Assembly (NCBI GenBank): GCA_947382875.1
Contig: CANDBG010000010.1
Coordinates: 1 to 58,999 of the forward strand
Source of the DNA: an uncultured Oscillibacter sp.
GTDB lineage: Bacteria > Bacillota > Clostridia > Oscillospirales > Oscillospiraceae
Reading direction: 5' to 3'
Length of the DNA stretch: 58,999 bases
Position numbers and translations under genes: made by a program. Below are positions 16,524 through 25,859 of the stretch, piece by piece; the stretch's first letter is position 1; the number at the start of each line of letters is the position of its first letter. The notes under the pieces were generated by a model. It did no database searches. It was not told the DNA's origin and was given only the letters and a program-made list of their open reading frames with translations.

Positions 16524-19500
16524 CTACTTGATAATCACGTTTTCTTCACCAAGAACCTCTTTTGCCTCCGCAATTAAAGCGCGGTGCAGCAACACCTGAG
16601 TTCCGTAAACCTTGCGGGTATCGGCCATTACCATTTTTACCGGCGTGTTTCCCGGAAACATCGAAAAAACCAGCTTCATATGGCGAATCGACGGATCTTC
16701 CAGGCTCGGAAACTTCAAATACAGCGTTTCCCCTTGCAGCACCTTCTTTTCCCGAACCTCCGGCCGCGGCGGGGGCATTGATTCCGCCGTCGACAGCGGA
16801 TACGCCGAATCGCACATCAGCTGCGGCGCTTTTTCATCCCGCACCGACAGCTTTCCTTTCACCAGAACTGCCTCGTTCTCCCGCAGATAAGCGCCGCACG
16901 TCTCCAACACCCTGCTGAAACAAAGCAGTTCCATGGAGCCGGTCTCATCCTCTACCACTACATAAGCCATCAGGGTATTATTCCGGGTGGTTTTCGTTTT
17001 GCTGGATGTAATTACGCCTGCTATGGTCAAATATTGCCCGTCCTGAAAACGCGTCGGACCGCCATCCTGTGCAAAATCTTCCAGAATTTTTCCAATTCCC
17101 GGAACATTCAAACGCCGGACAATATCCTGATACGCCGCCATCGGATGCCCGGAAAGATACAAGCCGGTCGTCTCTTTTTCCATCATCATACGCTCTTGCG
17201 GCGTAAACTCCGGAATGTCCGGCAGAGCAACCTTTTCCGGAGCCGTCTGGCCCATGCTGAAAAAGTCCATCTGTCCGTCCAGGTTCTGACGCTGCCGCGC
17301 CGCCGCCGCGCCCAATACGCTTTCGTAAACCTTCAGCAGCTGGGAACGGTACGCGCCGGTGGAGTCAAACGCACCGGAACGAATCAGATTTTCCACAGCC
17401 CGCTTGTTCATTTCACTTCCCATCATACGGTGGCAGAAGTCGTGAAACGACGTAAATAAGCCGTTTTCCCGCTCACGCATCACGGCCCGGATAAACCCCC
17501 GGCCAATGCTCTTGATCGCTACCAAACCAAACCGAATGCCGCCTTCCTCTACCGTAAAACGGTCGGAGGAACGGTTGATGTCCGGCGGCAGAAGCGGAAT
17601 GTTGCAGTCCTTACACTCGTTGATGTAACCGGCAACCTTGTCTGAGCTGTCCAGCACGCTGGTCAGCAGCGCCGCCATGTACTCCCGCGTAAAATGACAT
17701 TTGAAATATGCCGTCTGATACGCAACCACTGCGTACGAAACTGCATGAGCTTTATTAAATGCGTAGTTGGCGAAATCGTAAATCTCCTGGTAAATCGCTT
17801 CCGCGGCAGACTCCGGAATTCCATTGGCTACACAGCCGGAAATGTTCCGCGACGGATCGCCATGCAAAAACGCTTCCCGTTCTTTTTCAATGTCTTTCGC
17901 CTTTTTCTTGCTCATTGCCCGGCGCACCATATCCGCCTGTCCCAAAGAATAGCCGCCCAACTGCTGGAAAATCTGAATGACCTGCTCCTGGTACACGATA
18001 CAGCCGTAAGTGATGGACAGAATCGGTTCCAGCTGCGGGATTCGATACTGCACCAGCTTGGAATCGTGCTTGCAGGCGATGAAACGCGGAATTGAATCCA
18101 TTGGCCCGGGACGGTACAGGGCGATAATCGCGGTAATGTCCTCAATGTTCTGGGGCTTCAGCCCAACACAGACGCCCGTCATGCCGGTGGATTCCATTTG
18201 GAATACCCCGGAGGTCTTTCCTGCCGACAGCATTTCATAGGTCTCCGGGTCGTCGTCGGGGATATCTTCCAGGCGGAAATCCGGACGGCTCTTTTGCAGC
18301 AGATTTACCGCGTCATCCAAAACCGTCAGGTTCCGCAGGGCCAGGAAGTCCATCTTCAAAAGCCCCAGCTCTTCCAGCGTGACCATCCCATATTGACAGA
18401 CAACCACATCGTCATTTTTTGCCAGCGGCACGTATTCATATACCGGCCTTTTCGTGATCACTACGCCGGCGGCATGAGTCGAGGCGTTGCGGGGCATACC
18501 TTCCAGGTCTTTTGCCGTGTCGATCAGATGACGAACATTTTCATTGCTGTTGTACAAATCGCTCAGAGATTTGGACAGCCGCAGGGCGTCGTTTAGGGTG
18601 ATGTGTTGTCCGGGAGCGTTGGGAATCAGCTTGGCAATCTGGTCCACTTCGGCATAGGGCATATTCATTACCCGGCCCACATCCCGGACCACACCTCTAG
18701 CCGCCATTGTGCCGAAGGTTATGATTTGAGCTACATGGTCATTTTTATACTTCCGGCGGACATATTCGATCACCTCACCCCGGCGGGCATCTCCGAAGTC
18801 CATGTCGATATCCGGCATACTTACCCGTTCCGGATTCAGAAAACGTTCAAAATACAGACTGTACTTGATCGGGTCTATGTCTGTGATGTGCAGGCAGTAG
18901 CTGACCATGGAGCCCGCTGCGCTGCCGCGTCCAGGCCCTACCGGAATTCCAGCCTCCCGGGCGTAGCGGACGAAATCGGAAACGATGAGAAAGTAATCAG
19001 TAAAGCCCATTTTCTCAATCATGTCCTGTTCATAACGCAGCTGCTCGCGGTTGTCCTCGTTGTCGCCGTAACGCTCCCGGTAGCCTTCGTCACACAGCTT
19101 TTTCAGATACGATACGTTGTCGTAACCCGGCGGAATCGGAAATTCCGGCAGGTGGTATTTGCCGAAGGTAAATTCCAGATTGCACATTTCCGCAATTTTT
19201 TCCGTGTTCTCCAAGGCACCCTCGTAATCCCGGAACAACGCCGTCATTTCCTCCTCGCTGCGAAGGTAGAAATTCCGCGGCTCGTAGCGCATCCGGTGTT
19301 CGTCGTCCAAGGTCTTGCCGGTCTGGATGCACAGCAGTACGTCATGCGCCTCCGCATCCTCTTTCCGGAGATAGTGCGCGTCGTTTGTACACACCAGCGG
19401 AAGTCCCGTTTCCTGATGAATGCGCAAGAGTCCCTGATTTACCAGTCCCTGGTCAGGGATGTCATGGTTTTGCAGTTCCAGGTAAAAATGGTCCGGCCCG

Positions 19501-20000
19501 AAAATTTCCGACAGCTCCAAGGCATAGTTTTTCGCGTTCTCATACTCGCCGTTTCGCAGACGGCGGGGAATCTCTCCCGCCAGACACGCCGACAGTGCGA
19601 TCAATCCGCCGCTGTGTTCCCGCAAAAGCTGCAAATCCACACGCGGACGGATGTAGAACCCTTCCACCCAGCCCATGGAAACCAGATAGGAGAGGTTGCG
19701 GTACCCCTCCTCATTTTCGCAGAGCAGCACCAAATGACGGCTCTCTGCGTCAAACTCGTGCACTTTGTCAAAGTGGGACCGGTCCGGCGGCGTCACATAC
19801 ACCTCACAGCCAATTACCGGCTTGATGCCCTCTGACTTGCAGGCCCGGTAGAACTCGATCACACCATACATGACGCCATGATCGGTGATGGCGCAGGCCG
19901 TCTGTCCCATCTCCTTGACAATTTTGGGCAGGTCTCGGATACGACATGCGCCGTCCAGCAGACTGTATTCCGTATGCACGTGTAAATGTACAAAGGACAT
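16524..20000 (-). CDS. dnaE: DNA polymerase III alpha subunit DnaE
   Basis: A 1158-aa C-family replicative polymerase. It opens with the PHP domain (HLHVHTEYSLLDGACRI), the palm carries GPGRGSAAGSMVSYCL and PDIDMDFGDARR with the catalytic aspartates, and the C-terminal part has the helix-hairpin-helix region and an OB fold (LTIAGVITSSKTKTT). Length is normal for DnaE. In Firmicutes DnaE works beside PolC, extending primers on the lagging strand. It is the last gene of the long minus-strand cluster, 24 nt after the C_GCAxxG gene. Confidence 0.97.
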   Translation of the reverse strand: MSFVHLHVHTEYSLLDGACRIRDLPKIVKEMGQTACAITDHGVMYGVIEFYRACKSEGIKPVIGCEVYVTPPDRSHFDKVHEFDAESRHLVLLCENEEGYRNLSYLVSMGWVEGFYIRPRVDLQLLREHSGGLIALSACLAGEIPRRLRNGEYENAKNYALELSEIFGPDHFYLELQNHDIPDQGLVNQGLLRIHQETGLPLVCTNDAHYLRKEDAEAHDVLLCIQTGKTLDDEHRMRYEPRNFYLRSEEEMTALFRDYEGALENTEKIAEMCNLEFTFGKYHLPEFPIPPGYDNVSYLKKLCDEGYRERYGDNEDNREQLRYEQDMIEKMGFTDYFLIVSDFVRYAREAGIPVGPGRGSAAGSMVSYCLHITDIDPIKYSLYFERFLNPERVSMPDIDMDFGDARRGEVIEYVRRKYKNDHVAQIITFGTMAARGVVRDVGRVMNMPYAEVDQIAKLIPNAPGQHITLNDALRLSKSLSDLYNSNENVRHLIDTAKDLEGMPRNASTHAAGVVITKRPVYEYVPLAKNDDVVVCQYGMVTLEELGLLKMDFLALRNLTVLDDAVNLLQKSRPDFRLEDIPDDDPETYEMLSAGKTSGVFQMESTGMTGVCVGLKPQNIEDITAIIALYRPGPMDSIPRFIACKHDSKLVQYRIPQLEPILSITYGCIVYQEQVIQIFQQLGGYSLGQADMVRRAMSKKKAKDIEKEREAFLHGDPSRNISGCVANGIPESAAEAIYQEIYDFANYAFNKAHAVSYAVVAYQTAYFKCHFTREYMAALLTSVLDSSDKVAGYINECKDCNIPLLPPDINRSSDRFTVEEGGIRFGLVAIKSIGRGFIRAVMRERENGLFTSFHDFCHRMMGSEMNKRAVENLIRSGAFDSTGAYRSQLLKVYESVLGAAAARQRQNLDGQMDFFSMGQTAPEKVALPDIPEFTPQERMMMEKETTGLYLSGHPMAAYQDIVRRLNVPGIGKILEDFAQDGGPTRFQDGQYLTIAGVITSSKTKTTRNNTLMAYVVVEDETGSMELLCFSRVLETCGAYLRENEAVLVKGKLSVRDEKAPQLMCDSAYPLSTAESMPPPRPEVREKKVLQGETLYLKFPSLEDPSIRHMKLVFSMFPGNTPVKMVMADTRKVYGTQVLLHRALIAEAKEVLGEENVIIK

Positions 20001-20024
20001 CCGTAATCCACCTTTCTCTGTTTT

Positions 20025-20462
20025 CTAGTCCGATTGCTTCTCCTCGTTCTGCAAAAGCTCTTCCAGCAGCTCCACCGCGGTTATGACCATAATGTTACAG
20101 TGTGTCACGGCATTCAGACGTTTTGCCGCAGGCGTCCGCTCGTCCAACTTGGGACGGGCCTCCAGTAATTCCCGGCAGCAGGTTCGTCCAAAGACCTCCT
20201 GAAAACGCCGCCGGAATTCCTTGCTTAACGCATAACACTTCCGCCGGTCCTCCGGAAACAGCAGGCCCAGCGCCAGTACGCCGCCGCTGATGGCTCCGCA
20301 AAGCTCCTCGTGACTTCCGCCGACGCCTCCGCCAAACCCGGCGGCAATGCCGATGCTCTGTTCCAGGGTAAGGCCGGTTCGGTCCGAAAATGCGCCTAAT
20401 ACGGATTGAGCACAGTTGTTTTTGCTCCGGTGAAGCTCATATGCCAACGCGCAACGATCCAT
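20025..20462 (-). CDS. C_GCAxxG_C_C family protein, probable redox protein
   Basis: A 145-aa member of the C_GCAxxG_C_C family. Seen: NNCAQSVLGAF, GFGGGVGGSHEELCGAISGG with the signature glycines and cysteine, a CCREL pair (C-terminal third) and a final HCN. The conserved cysteines suggest a redox or metal-binding role, but the family function is not established. The ATG at 20462 follows AAAGGAGAAG. It is placed between an Imm22-like gene and dnaE. Confidence 0.8.
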   Translation of the reverse strand: MDRCALAYELHRSKNNCAQSVLGAFSDRTGLTLEQSIGIAAGFGGGVGGSHEELCGAISGGVLALGLLFPEDRRKCYALSKEFRRRFQEVFGRTCCRELLEARPKLDERTPAAKRLNAVTHCNIMVITAVELLEELLQNEEKQSD

Positions 20463-20512
20463 CGTTTCTTCTCCTTTTTTTGATGATATCTCCATACTGA
20501 AAAAATGCTTCA

Positions 20513-20914
20513 CTAATCCAGATCACAGGGGACTGCGCCTAAAAAAACCACTGGCGCATGAGGATTGGGATTGCTTTCTTCCGGGTCATAGTTGTAATTA
20601 TAGACCAGAATCGCCGCGTTGCAGGGTGTTTCCAGTCCCTGCGGAAAAAGCGCCCTCAGACCCTCGCCTATGGTTTCTCCCTCGGAAAACGGCTCGACAA
20701 GGGCCGCTGCATCCGTTGTAGCCTCCACCAGATCCCGCTCCCAAAAATCCGGGTCGAAGGGCCAGAGGTCCTCACCGCCAAAAAAATCCCGGTTAAAGGG
20801 GGAAATCTCCGGGTTTTCATCATGGTCGTATCCTTCCTCGGCGGCATAGGCCATCAGCGCTCTTTCATCTTTGAAAAAGCCTGCCCATACGGATACGATG
20901 CCTTCTTCTTCCAT
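20513..20914 (-). CDS. Imm22-like immunity protein
   Basis: A 133-aa, strongly acidic protein fitting the Imm22 (DUF4284) pattern: VSVWAGFFKDERAL at the start, a DFF segment, DPDFWERDL, then AILVYNYNYDP and VVFLGAVPCDLD. Imm22 proteins neutralise effector domains of polymorphic toxins in other bacteria. No toxin gene is nearby, so this would be an orphan antidote or a domesticated protein. The ATG at 20914 follows GGAGGAGG; residues upstream are not conserved-looking. It is 86 nt after whiA and 50 nt before the C_GCAxxG gene. Confidence 0.68.
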   Translation of the reverse strand: MEEEGIVSVWAGFFKDERALMAYAAEEGYDHDENPEISPFNRDFFGGEDLWPFDPDFWERDLVEATTDAAALVEPFSEGETIGEGLRALFPQGLETPCNAAILVYNYNYDPEESNPNPHAPVVFLGAVPCDLD

Positions 20915-21000
20915 AAAAAATGCCTCCTCCGCAAAGACCGATTTCTTTAACACCTTATCATAAAACACAAATGTACTTGAGCGGGAATCAGGGAACCTGG

Positions 21001-21921
21001 TTATTTGCTTTGCAGTCCTTCCGCAAGGGTCAGAATTTTCCGCAAACGGTGGTTCAGACAGGACTTCGTTACTGGCGGATCAAATTCCTCCGCCAGTTCG
21101 GAGAGCGTCAGCTCCGGATACTCCAAACGCAGCGCCGCCGTCTCTTGCAGCTTGTCCGGCATTTGCTCCAGAAAACCCGCCGCCCGCAGCTTCCGAATGG
21201 CCTCCAGCTGTCCCTGAGCGGCCTCTACCGCCTTGTCAAGATTGGCGCTGTCGCAGTTCAGACGGCGGTTGACGCTGTTTCGCAACCCCTTTTCTTTTTT
21301 GGTGGACAGCATGGCAACCGCCGCGCCCGGCGCGCCCGTCCACTTGAGAAATTCTGCAATCTGATTGCTCTGTTTGAAGTAGGTCACAAAGCTGCCGTTC
21401 CGCGCTACGCTTTTCGGAGGAAAACCGCACTCCCGCAAAAGCGCTTCCAGTTCCCGGCTGGCCTGTAAGTGGGAGCTGGTCAGTTCCAGGTGATACCGTT
21501 TGGAGGGGTCCGTCAGGCTGCCTCCGGCGAAAAAGCATCCCCGCAGAAACGCCGCCCGGCAGCACTCCTCTTCCACCATGGCAAAGTTGATGTGCAGGGC
21601 CAGATTCTGCCGGGGGTCGTAGCCCAAAAGGTTGATGATATGATCCAGCTTTTTCCGCACGGTGATCTGGAAAACCAGCTTTCCCCCGCCGCCGGGATGG
21701 GACGGCAAATCCGGCTGACGGTCAAATTCCACATCGAAGGCCCTGCGGAACAGCTGGGGCAGACGGGCCGCAAGATTGAAGTTTTCCGTAATAATCCGCA
21801 CCTCGTCGGAACGGAAGGTGTGGCAGTAAAGCAAAACGCCGTACGCCTCCGCCCGGGCGCAGCAGAGATTTTGTACCGGAAGACGGCACATTTCATTTTT
21901 CGTATCGAAGGAAAAGGACAT
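21001..21921 (-). CDS. whiA: DNA-binding regulator WhiA
   Basis: A 306-aa WhiA with an N-terminal LAGLIDADG-like homing endonuclease fold lacking nuclease residues (for example FLRGCFFAGGSLTDPSK) and a C-terminal helix-turn-helix (LSELAEEFDPPVTKSCLNHRLRK). WhiA affects sporulation in actinobacteria and division and chromosome segregation in Firmicutes. It closes the conserved block rapZ-yvcK-whiA. 62 nt separate it from yvcK. Confidence 0.95.
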   Translation of the reverse strand: MSFSFDTKNEMCRLPVQNLCCARAEAYGVLLYCHTFRSDEVRIITENFNLAARLPQLFRRAFDVEFDRQPDLPSHPGGGGKLVFQITVRKKLDHIINLLGYDPRQNLALHINFAMVEEECCRAAFLRGCFFAGGSLTDPSKRYHLELTSSHLQASRELEALLRECGFPPKSVARNGSFVTYFKQSNQIAEFLKWTGAPGAAVAMLSTKKEKGLRNSVNRRLNCDSANLDKAVEAAQGQLEAIRKLRAAGFLEQMPDKLQETAALRLEYPELTLSELAEEFDPPVTKSCLNHRLRKILTLAEGLQSK

Positions 21922-21983
21922 GCTATCTCCTCATTGTGGTTCAGGACGCCCGCCGGCTTCTTTGGCAGCCGGATGAGACGTCC

Positions 21984-23045
21984 TTATATTTTTCCGCCTC
22001 CCTGCGTTTCTTCCACTTGACAGGAGGCCGCTCCGTAGCGGTTTCCGGCAATGCGGACGCTCCGTTCCGCATGGAGTAAAATCAATTCCCGCGCCAGGTT
22101 TTCCGCGTGATGGCGAACATAGCCGTCCACAACCGTGGCAATCGGACGGCTCACCAGCTCAACGCCTAACGCCAAACAGCGGGCGGCGTCGTATTGCAGC
22201 ATTTCCGCGCCCTCCTCCGCGTAGCGGGCGGCTGCGCTCTTGGGTACCGGTGACGAGTTCGCCAGACACAGATGAAAAAGACCGTTTGACGAGTGCTTGA
22301 AAATCGCCGCAATGTGATCGGAAGCCGTGTAGCCTTCAGTCTCCCCCTCCTGGGTCATGACGTTGCATACATATATTTTCAGCGCCTTCGACTTTTCAAT
22401 CGCCTCAACAATACCGTCGACCAGAAGATTGGGAATGATACTGGTGTAAAGACTGCCCGGCCCCAGGACGATCATATCGGCTTCCTGAAGCGCCGCCAGA
22501 GCTTCAGGCAGCGGCTTCGGATGCTCCGGCAAAAGCCGTACCTGGGTGATGCGGCAGTCCTCTTTTTTCTTGCAGTAGAAAATCTTCGACTCGCCGATCA
22601 CCGACGCGCCGTTTTCAAATTCCGCTTCCAGCTGTACGTCGGCCGTCGTCACCGGAAGCACCCGGCCCGTAATCGCCAGCACTTCGCTCATGCGGCGAAC
22701 GGCGGCGTCAAAGCTGGGGGAGATGCCGTTCAGCGCTGCGATGAACAAATTACCGAAACTCTGCCCCGCTAAACTGCCTTCCTGAAAACGGTAGCGCATC
22801 AGCTCGCTCATGAGCGGTTCCGTATTTGCCAGGGCTTCCAAACAGTTCCGAATATCGCCCGGAGGCGGCATTCCCAGATCCTGCCGCAGAGCGCCGGACC
22901 CGCCGCCGTCGTCCGCCACGGTCACGATGGCAGACAAATTCTCAGTATATTCCTTCAAGCCCCGCAGCATATTCGACAGACCATGCCCGCCGCCGATTAC
23001 GGCGATTTTCGGCCCGTTTCGCCGGGGAATCCGATAAGGCTCCAT
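21984..23045 (-). CDS. yvcK: YvcK/GlmR family regulator (CofD-like)
   Basis: A 353-aa CofD-superfamily protein. Seen: KIAVIGGGHGLSNMLRGLK, TVADDGGGSGALR, LGPGSLYTSIIPNLLV. In Bacillus and Listeria this protein binds UDP-GlcNAc and stimulates GlmS, balancing carbon toward wall precursors. That fits its position between rapZ and whiA and near murB. Ten nt separate it from rapZ. Confidence 0.95.
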   Translation of the reverse strand: MEPYRIPRRNGPKIAVIGGGHGLSNMLRGLKEYTENLSAIVTVADDGGGSGALRQDLGMPPPGDIRNCLEALANTEPLMSELMRYRFQEGSLAGQSFGNLFIAALNGISPSFDAAVRRMSEVLAITGRVLPVTTADVQLEAEFENGASVIGESKIFYCKKKEDCRITQVRLLPEHPKPLPEALAALQEADMIVLGPGSLYTSIIPNLLVDGIVEAIEKSKALKIYVCNVMTQEGETEGYTASDHIAAIFKHSSNGLFHLCLANSSPVPKSAAARYAEEGAEMLQYDAARCLALGVELVSRPIATVVDGYVRHHAENLARELILLHAERSVRIAGNRYGAASCQVEETQGGGKI

Positions 23046-23055
23046 CTAAATCACC

Positions 23056-23916
23056 TCAACTTTCCCGCGCCATGTCCCGGTGGTTCTCCAAAACGCGGTA
23101 GCCTTGTCCACGAATGTAATCCGTCAGCGCGTGGGCCACGGCGACGGAACGATGATGCCCGCCCGTACAGCCCACGGCAATCACCAGACTGGTTTTTCCC
23201 TCCTCCGCGTACAGCGGCAGAGTGAACGCAATCAGGTCCTTTAAGCGCGTTAAAAAATCCTGATTCTGCTGGAAGCTGAACACATAATCCGATACCGGCT
23301 GTTCCAATCCGGTCCGGTGACGCAGTTCTTCGATATAAAACGGATTCGGCATAAAGCGTACGTCAAAAACCAGATCGGCCTCCAGCGGCAGGCCGTACTT
23401 GAACCCGAAGGAACTGACGTTTACCGTCATGCCCCCCTTCTCCCCCTCGCCGCCGAACCGTGAGAGCAGTTCATTTCGCAGCTGGGCGGTGGAACGGTTT
23501 GAAGTATTAATTATAAAATCCGCCCGGTCCTTTACCGGCTCCATCAACTCCCGTTCCCGTCGGACCGCCGCTTCCAGGGAGTCCGCGCCGTCCCGCAGAG
23601 GGTGACGGCGGCGGGTTTCCTTGTACCGCTTGATAATGGTTTCCGGCGACGCATCCAGAAACAGCATCCGGCATACGCCTTTGGCTTTCAGCGTGTCCAG
23701 AACCTCGAACAATTCCGTAAACGTGTCCGCCGTCCGCACGTCGTACACCAGGGCCACCCGGTCATAACGACCGTTTCCGCCGGCGCAGAACTCTGCAAAT
23801 TTCAAAATCATGGCGGCGGGCATATTGTCCACAATATAAAACCCGATGTCCTCCAAAAATGACGCCGCTTTGCTCTTTCCACCGCCGGACAAGCCGGAGA
23901 TGATCAATATTTCCAT
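23056..23916 (-). CDS. rapZ: nucleotide-binding protein RapZ/YvcJ
   Basis: A 286-aa P-loop protein with Walker A GLSGGGKSKAA, a ribose-binding middle part (FLDASPETIIKRYKETRRRHPL), and a C-terminal domain ending VAVGCTGGHHRSVAVAHAL. In E. coli RapZ guides RNase E to GlmZ RNA and senses glucosamine-6-phosphate; the Firmicutes relative YvcJ binds GTP and its target is less clear. Partner of yvcK and whiA in one operon. Confidence 0.95.
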   Translation of the reverse strand: MEILIISGLSGGGKSKAASFLEDIGFYIVDNMPAAMILKFAEFCAGGNGRYDRVALVYDVRTADTFTELFEVLDTLKAKGVCRMLFLDASPETIIKRYKETRRRHPLRDGADSLEAAVRRERELMEPVKDRADFIINTSNRSTAQLRNELLSRFGGEGEKGGMTVNVSSFGFKYGLPLEADLVFDVRFMPNPFYIEELRHRTGLEQPVSDYVFSFQQNQDFLTRLKDLIAFTLPLYAEEGKTSLVIAVGCTGGHHRSVAVAHALTDYIRGQGYRVLENHRDMARES

Positions 23917-23947
23917 GGATGCCTCCTATCGTTTCCCACGGGACCCA

Positions 23948-24865
23948 TCATTGAACAAACCGAACCTCCGGTTCCAAACGTACGCCGGTTTGGGCGAATA
24001 CCCGCTCCTGCACCAGCCGGATCAGTTCCTGGACATCCGCACAGGTGGCGCCGCCCCGGTTGACAATAAATCCTGCGTGCTTCTCCGACACCTGCGCCCC
24101 GCCTGCCGTCAGTCCCTTGAGGCCGCATTGATCAATGAGCGTTCCCGCAAAATGGCCCTCGGGACGCTTGAATGTACTGCCCGCGCTGGGTAGATCCAGG
24201 GGCTGCGTCGTTTTCCGGCGCTGCATCAGTTCCTGCATGGTTTCCCGAATTTTTTCCGGGTCCCCAGGCGTCAAGAGAAAATCCGCCGTCACGACTACAG
24301 TGTCTGGACATTCCGTCAGCAGGCTGCGGCGGTAGCCAAGTTTCAGAGACTCGACCTCTAAAAAACGCAGTTCAAACCCGGAAAATAATACGGAGGCGCT
24401 TTGCAAAACCTGTTTCATTTCGCCGCCATAGGCTCCGGCGTTCATGCACACCGCACCGCCTACCGTACCGGGAATTCCGTGGGCAAATTCCAGCCCGGAC
24501 AACCTCTCCTTGCAGGCGAAGTCCGCCAGACGCGCCAGCGAAACGCCGCAGCCTGCCGTAACCATTCCAGGCTTTGGCCCTCTTTTCAGGAGATTGACCC
24601 CGGAAGTCTCAATCACAAGCCGGTCAAGGCCCTCGTCGGAGACCAGCAGGTTCGTTCCGTTGCCAATCACCAGAGGCCGCGCCCCGCAATCCTGTCCCAA
24701 ACTTACCAGCATTCCTAATTCCCCGGCGTCGCGGGGAAAGGCCATTCGTTTGGCCGGTCCGCCGATGCGAAACGACGTGTGCCGGCTCATCGGTTCCTCT
24801 GTGAGTACCTTGATCGTTTGTGGACATTCCGCCATGAGGCGGTCAAACTCTGTTACCCAATCCAA
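23948..24865 (-). CDS. murB: UDP-N-acetylenolpyruvoylglucosamine reductase MurB
   Basis: A 305-aa type II MurB which reduces enolpyruvyl-UDP-GlcNAc to UDP-MurNAc with FAD and NADPH. Seen: NTLVIGNGTNLLVSDEG-like flavin loop (VIGNGTNLLVSDEG), GIPGTVGGAVCMNAGAYGGE, GYRRSLL, SAGSTFKRPEG with the catalytic serine region, and C-terminal LEPEVRFV. Cytoplasmic wall-precursor step. 31 nt upstream of rapZ. Confidence 0.97.
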   Translation of the reverse strand: MDWVTEFDRLMAECPQTIKVLTEEPMSRHTSFRIGGPAKRMAFPRDAGELGMLVSLGQDCGARPLVIGNGTNLLVSDEGLDRLVIETSGVNLLKRGPKPGMVTAGCGVSLARLADFACKERLSGLEFAHGIPGTVGGAVCMNAGAYGGEMKQVLQSASVLFSGFELRFLEVESLKLGYRRSLLTECPDTVVVTADFLLTPGDPEKIRETMQELMQRRKTTQPLDLPSAGSTFKRPEGHFAGTLIDQCGLKGLTAGGAQVSEKHAGFIVNRGGATCADVQELIRLVQERVFAQTGVRLEPEVRFVQ

Positions 24866-24904
24866 AAAGAGGGCCTCCTGTCACTGAAAAATTTCCGTTT
24901 CCGG

Positions 24905-25846
24905 TCAAGACGCCTTGTGCAGCAGCGCCGCGCCAATGATGCCCGCGTCGTTGCCAAGCTCCGCCCGGACAATCTTCGGCAGCTTGCCCGCGTGACGGGG
25001 ATAACACTCCCGGGCGACCAGCTCCCGCAGGGGTTCCATCAGCAGCGCGTCCGGCGCAGCGGCCACGCCGCCGCCTACCGCCAGAATTTCCGGCTGAAGA
25101 ATGTTCACAAGGTTTGTCACGCCTGCGCCCAGATACTCCACATAACGCTTGCACAGATTTTGCGCGTGGGCGTCGCCCTGTTCCGCCGCCATGAAGGCCG
25201 CACGGCCATCCACGCCGCCGTTTTCCAGCGTCACTTTCCAGAGCAGGCTGTTGGAGTGCTTGTTCATTGACTCCTTTGTCATGCGGATGAGTCCCGTTGC
25301 GGAGGCGTACTGTTCCCAGCAGCCCCGGCGTCCGCAGTTGCAAGGCTCGCCGTCTTTCTCGATGACCATGTGACCCACTTCGCCTACAATGCCGCCGCCT
25401 GCGTAGAGCTTGCCGTTCAGAATCAAGCCGCCGCCGACGCCGGTGCCTAACGTGATGATGATGAAGTCCTTTGCGCCGCGGCCCGCGCCGCAAATCCATT
25501 CGCCTACGGCGGCGCAGTTTGCGTCGTTTTCCAGAAGAACCGGTACGTCCAGGCGCCGCTGGAACAGCTCCGCAAGCGGCACGTTCCGCATGGGAATATT
25601 ACAGGTATACAGCACATCGCCGCCGGCTACCGCGCCGGGAATTCCGATGCCGACATGACGAATTTCCGACAGCTTCACGCCGCTGGACTGCAAAACCGCT
25701 TCCGCCAGATCCGCCAGGGAGTTTGCCAGAGCGCCCTCTCCCTGGAATTCCCCCAGGGGCATCCGCTCCGACGCCAGAATTTTTCCGGTCTCGTCCACAA
25801 GACCCGCTTTCAGGTTCGTACCACCCACGTCAATACCGATGTACAT
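24905..25846 (-). CDS. ROK-family sugar kinase, probable glucokinase
   Basis: A 313-aa ROK kinase. The start is MYIGIDVGGTNLKAGL (ATP phosphate loop); the zinc motif CNCGRRGCWEQYAS and ENDANCAAVGEW with the catalytic aspartate are present. Glucokinase is the usual role of Gram-positive ROK enzymes of this type, but other sugars cannot be excluded. The ATG at 25846 follows AGGAGGATTTTAAT; the frame stays open upstream into hprK. It is inserted between hprK and murB, which puts glucose phosphorylation in one transcript with HPr-based carbon control. Confidence 0.87.
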   Translation of the reverse strand: MYIGIDVGGTNLKAGLVDETGKILASERMPLGEFQGEGALANSLADLAEAVLQSSGVKLSEIRHVGIGIPGAVAGGDVLYTCNIPMRNVPLAELFQRRLDVPVLLENDANCAAVGEWICGAGRGAKDFIIITLGTGVGGGLILNGKLYAGGGIVGEVGHMVIEKDGEPCNCGRRGCWEQYASATGLIRMTKESMNKHSNSLLWKVTLENGGVDGRAAFMAAEQGDAHAQNLCKRYVEYLGAGVTNLVNILQPEILAVGGGVAAAPDALLMEPLRELVARECYPRHAGKLPKIVRAELGNDAGIIGAALLHKAS

Positions 25847-25859
25847 ATTAAAATCCTCC

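Noticed and set aside
18603-19835. A 410-codon plus-strand frame
   Set aside because: Antisense shadow of dnaE; no ribosome site, no family.
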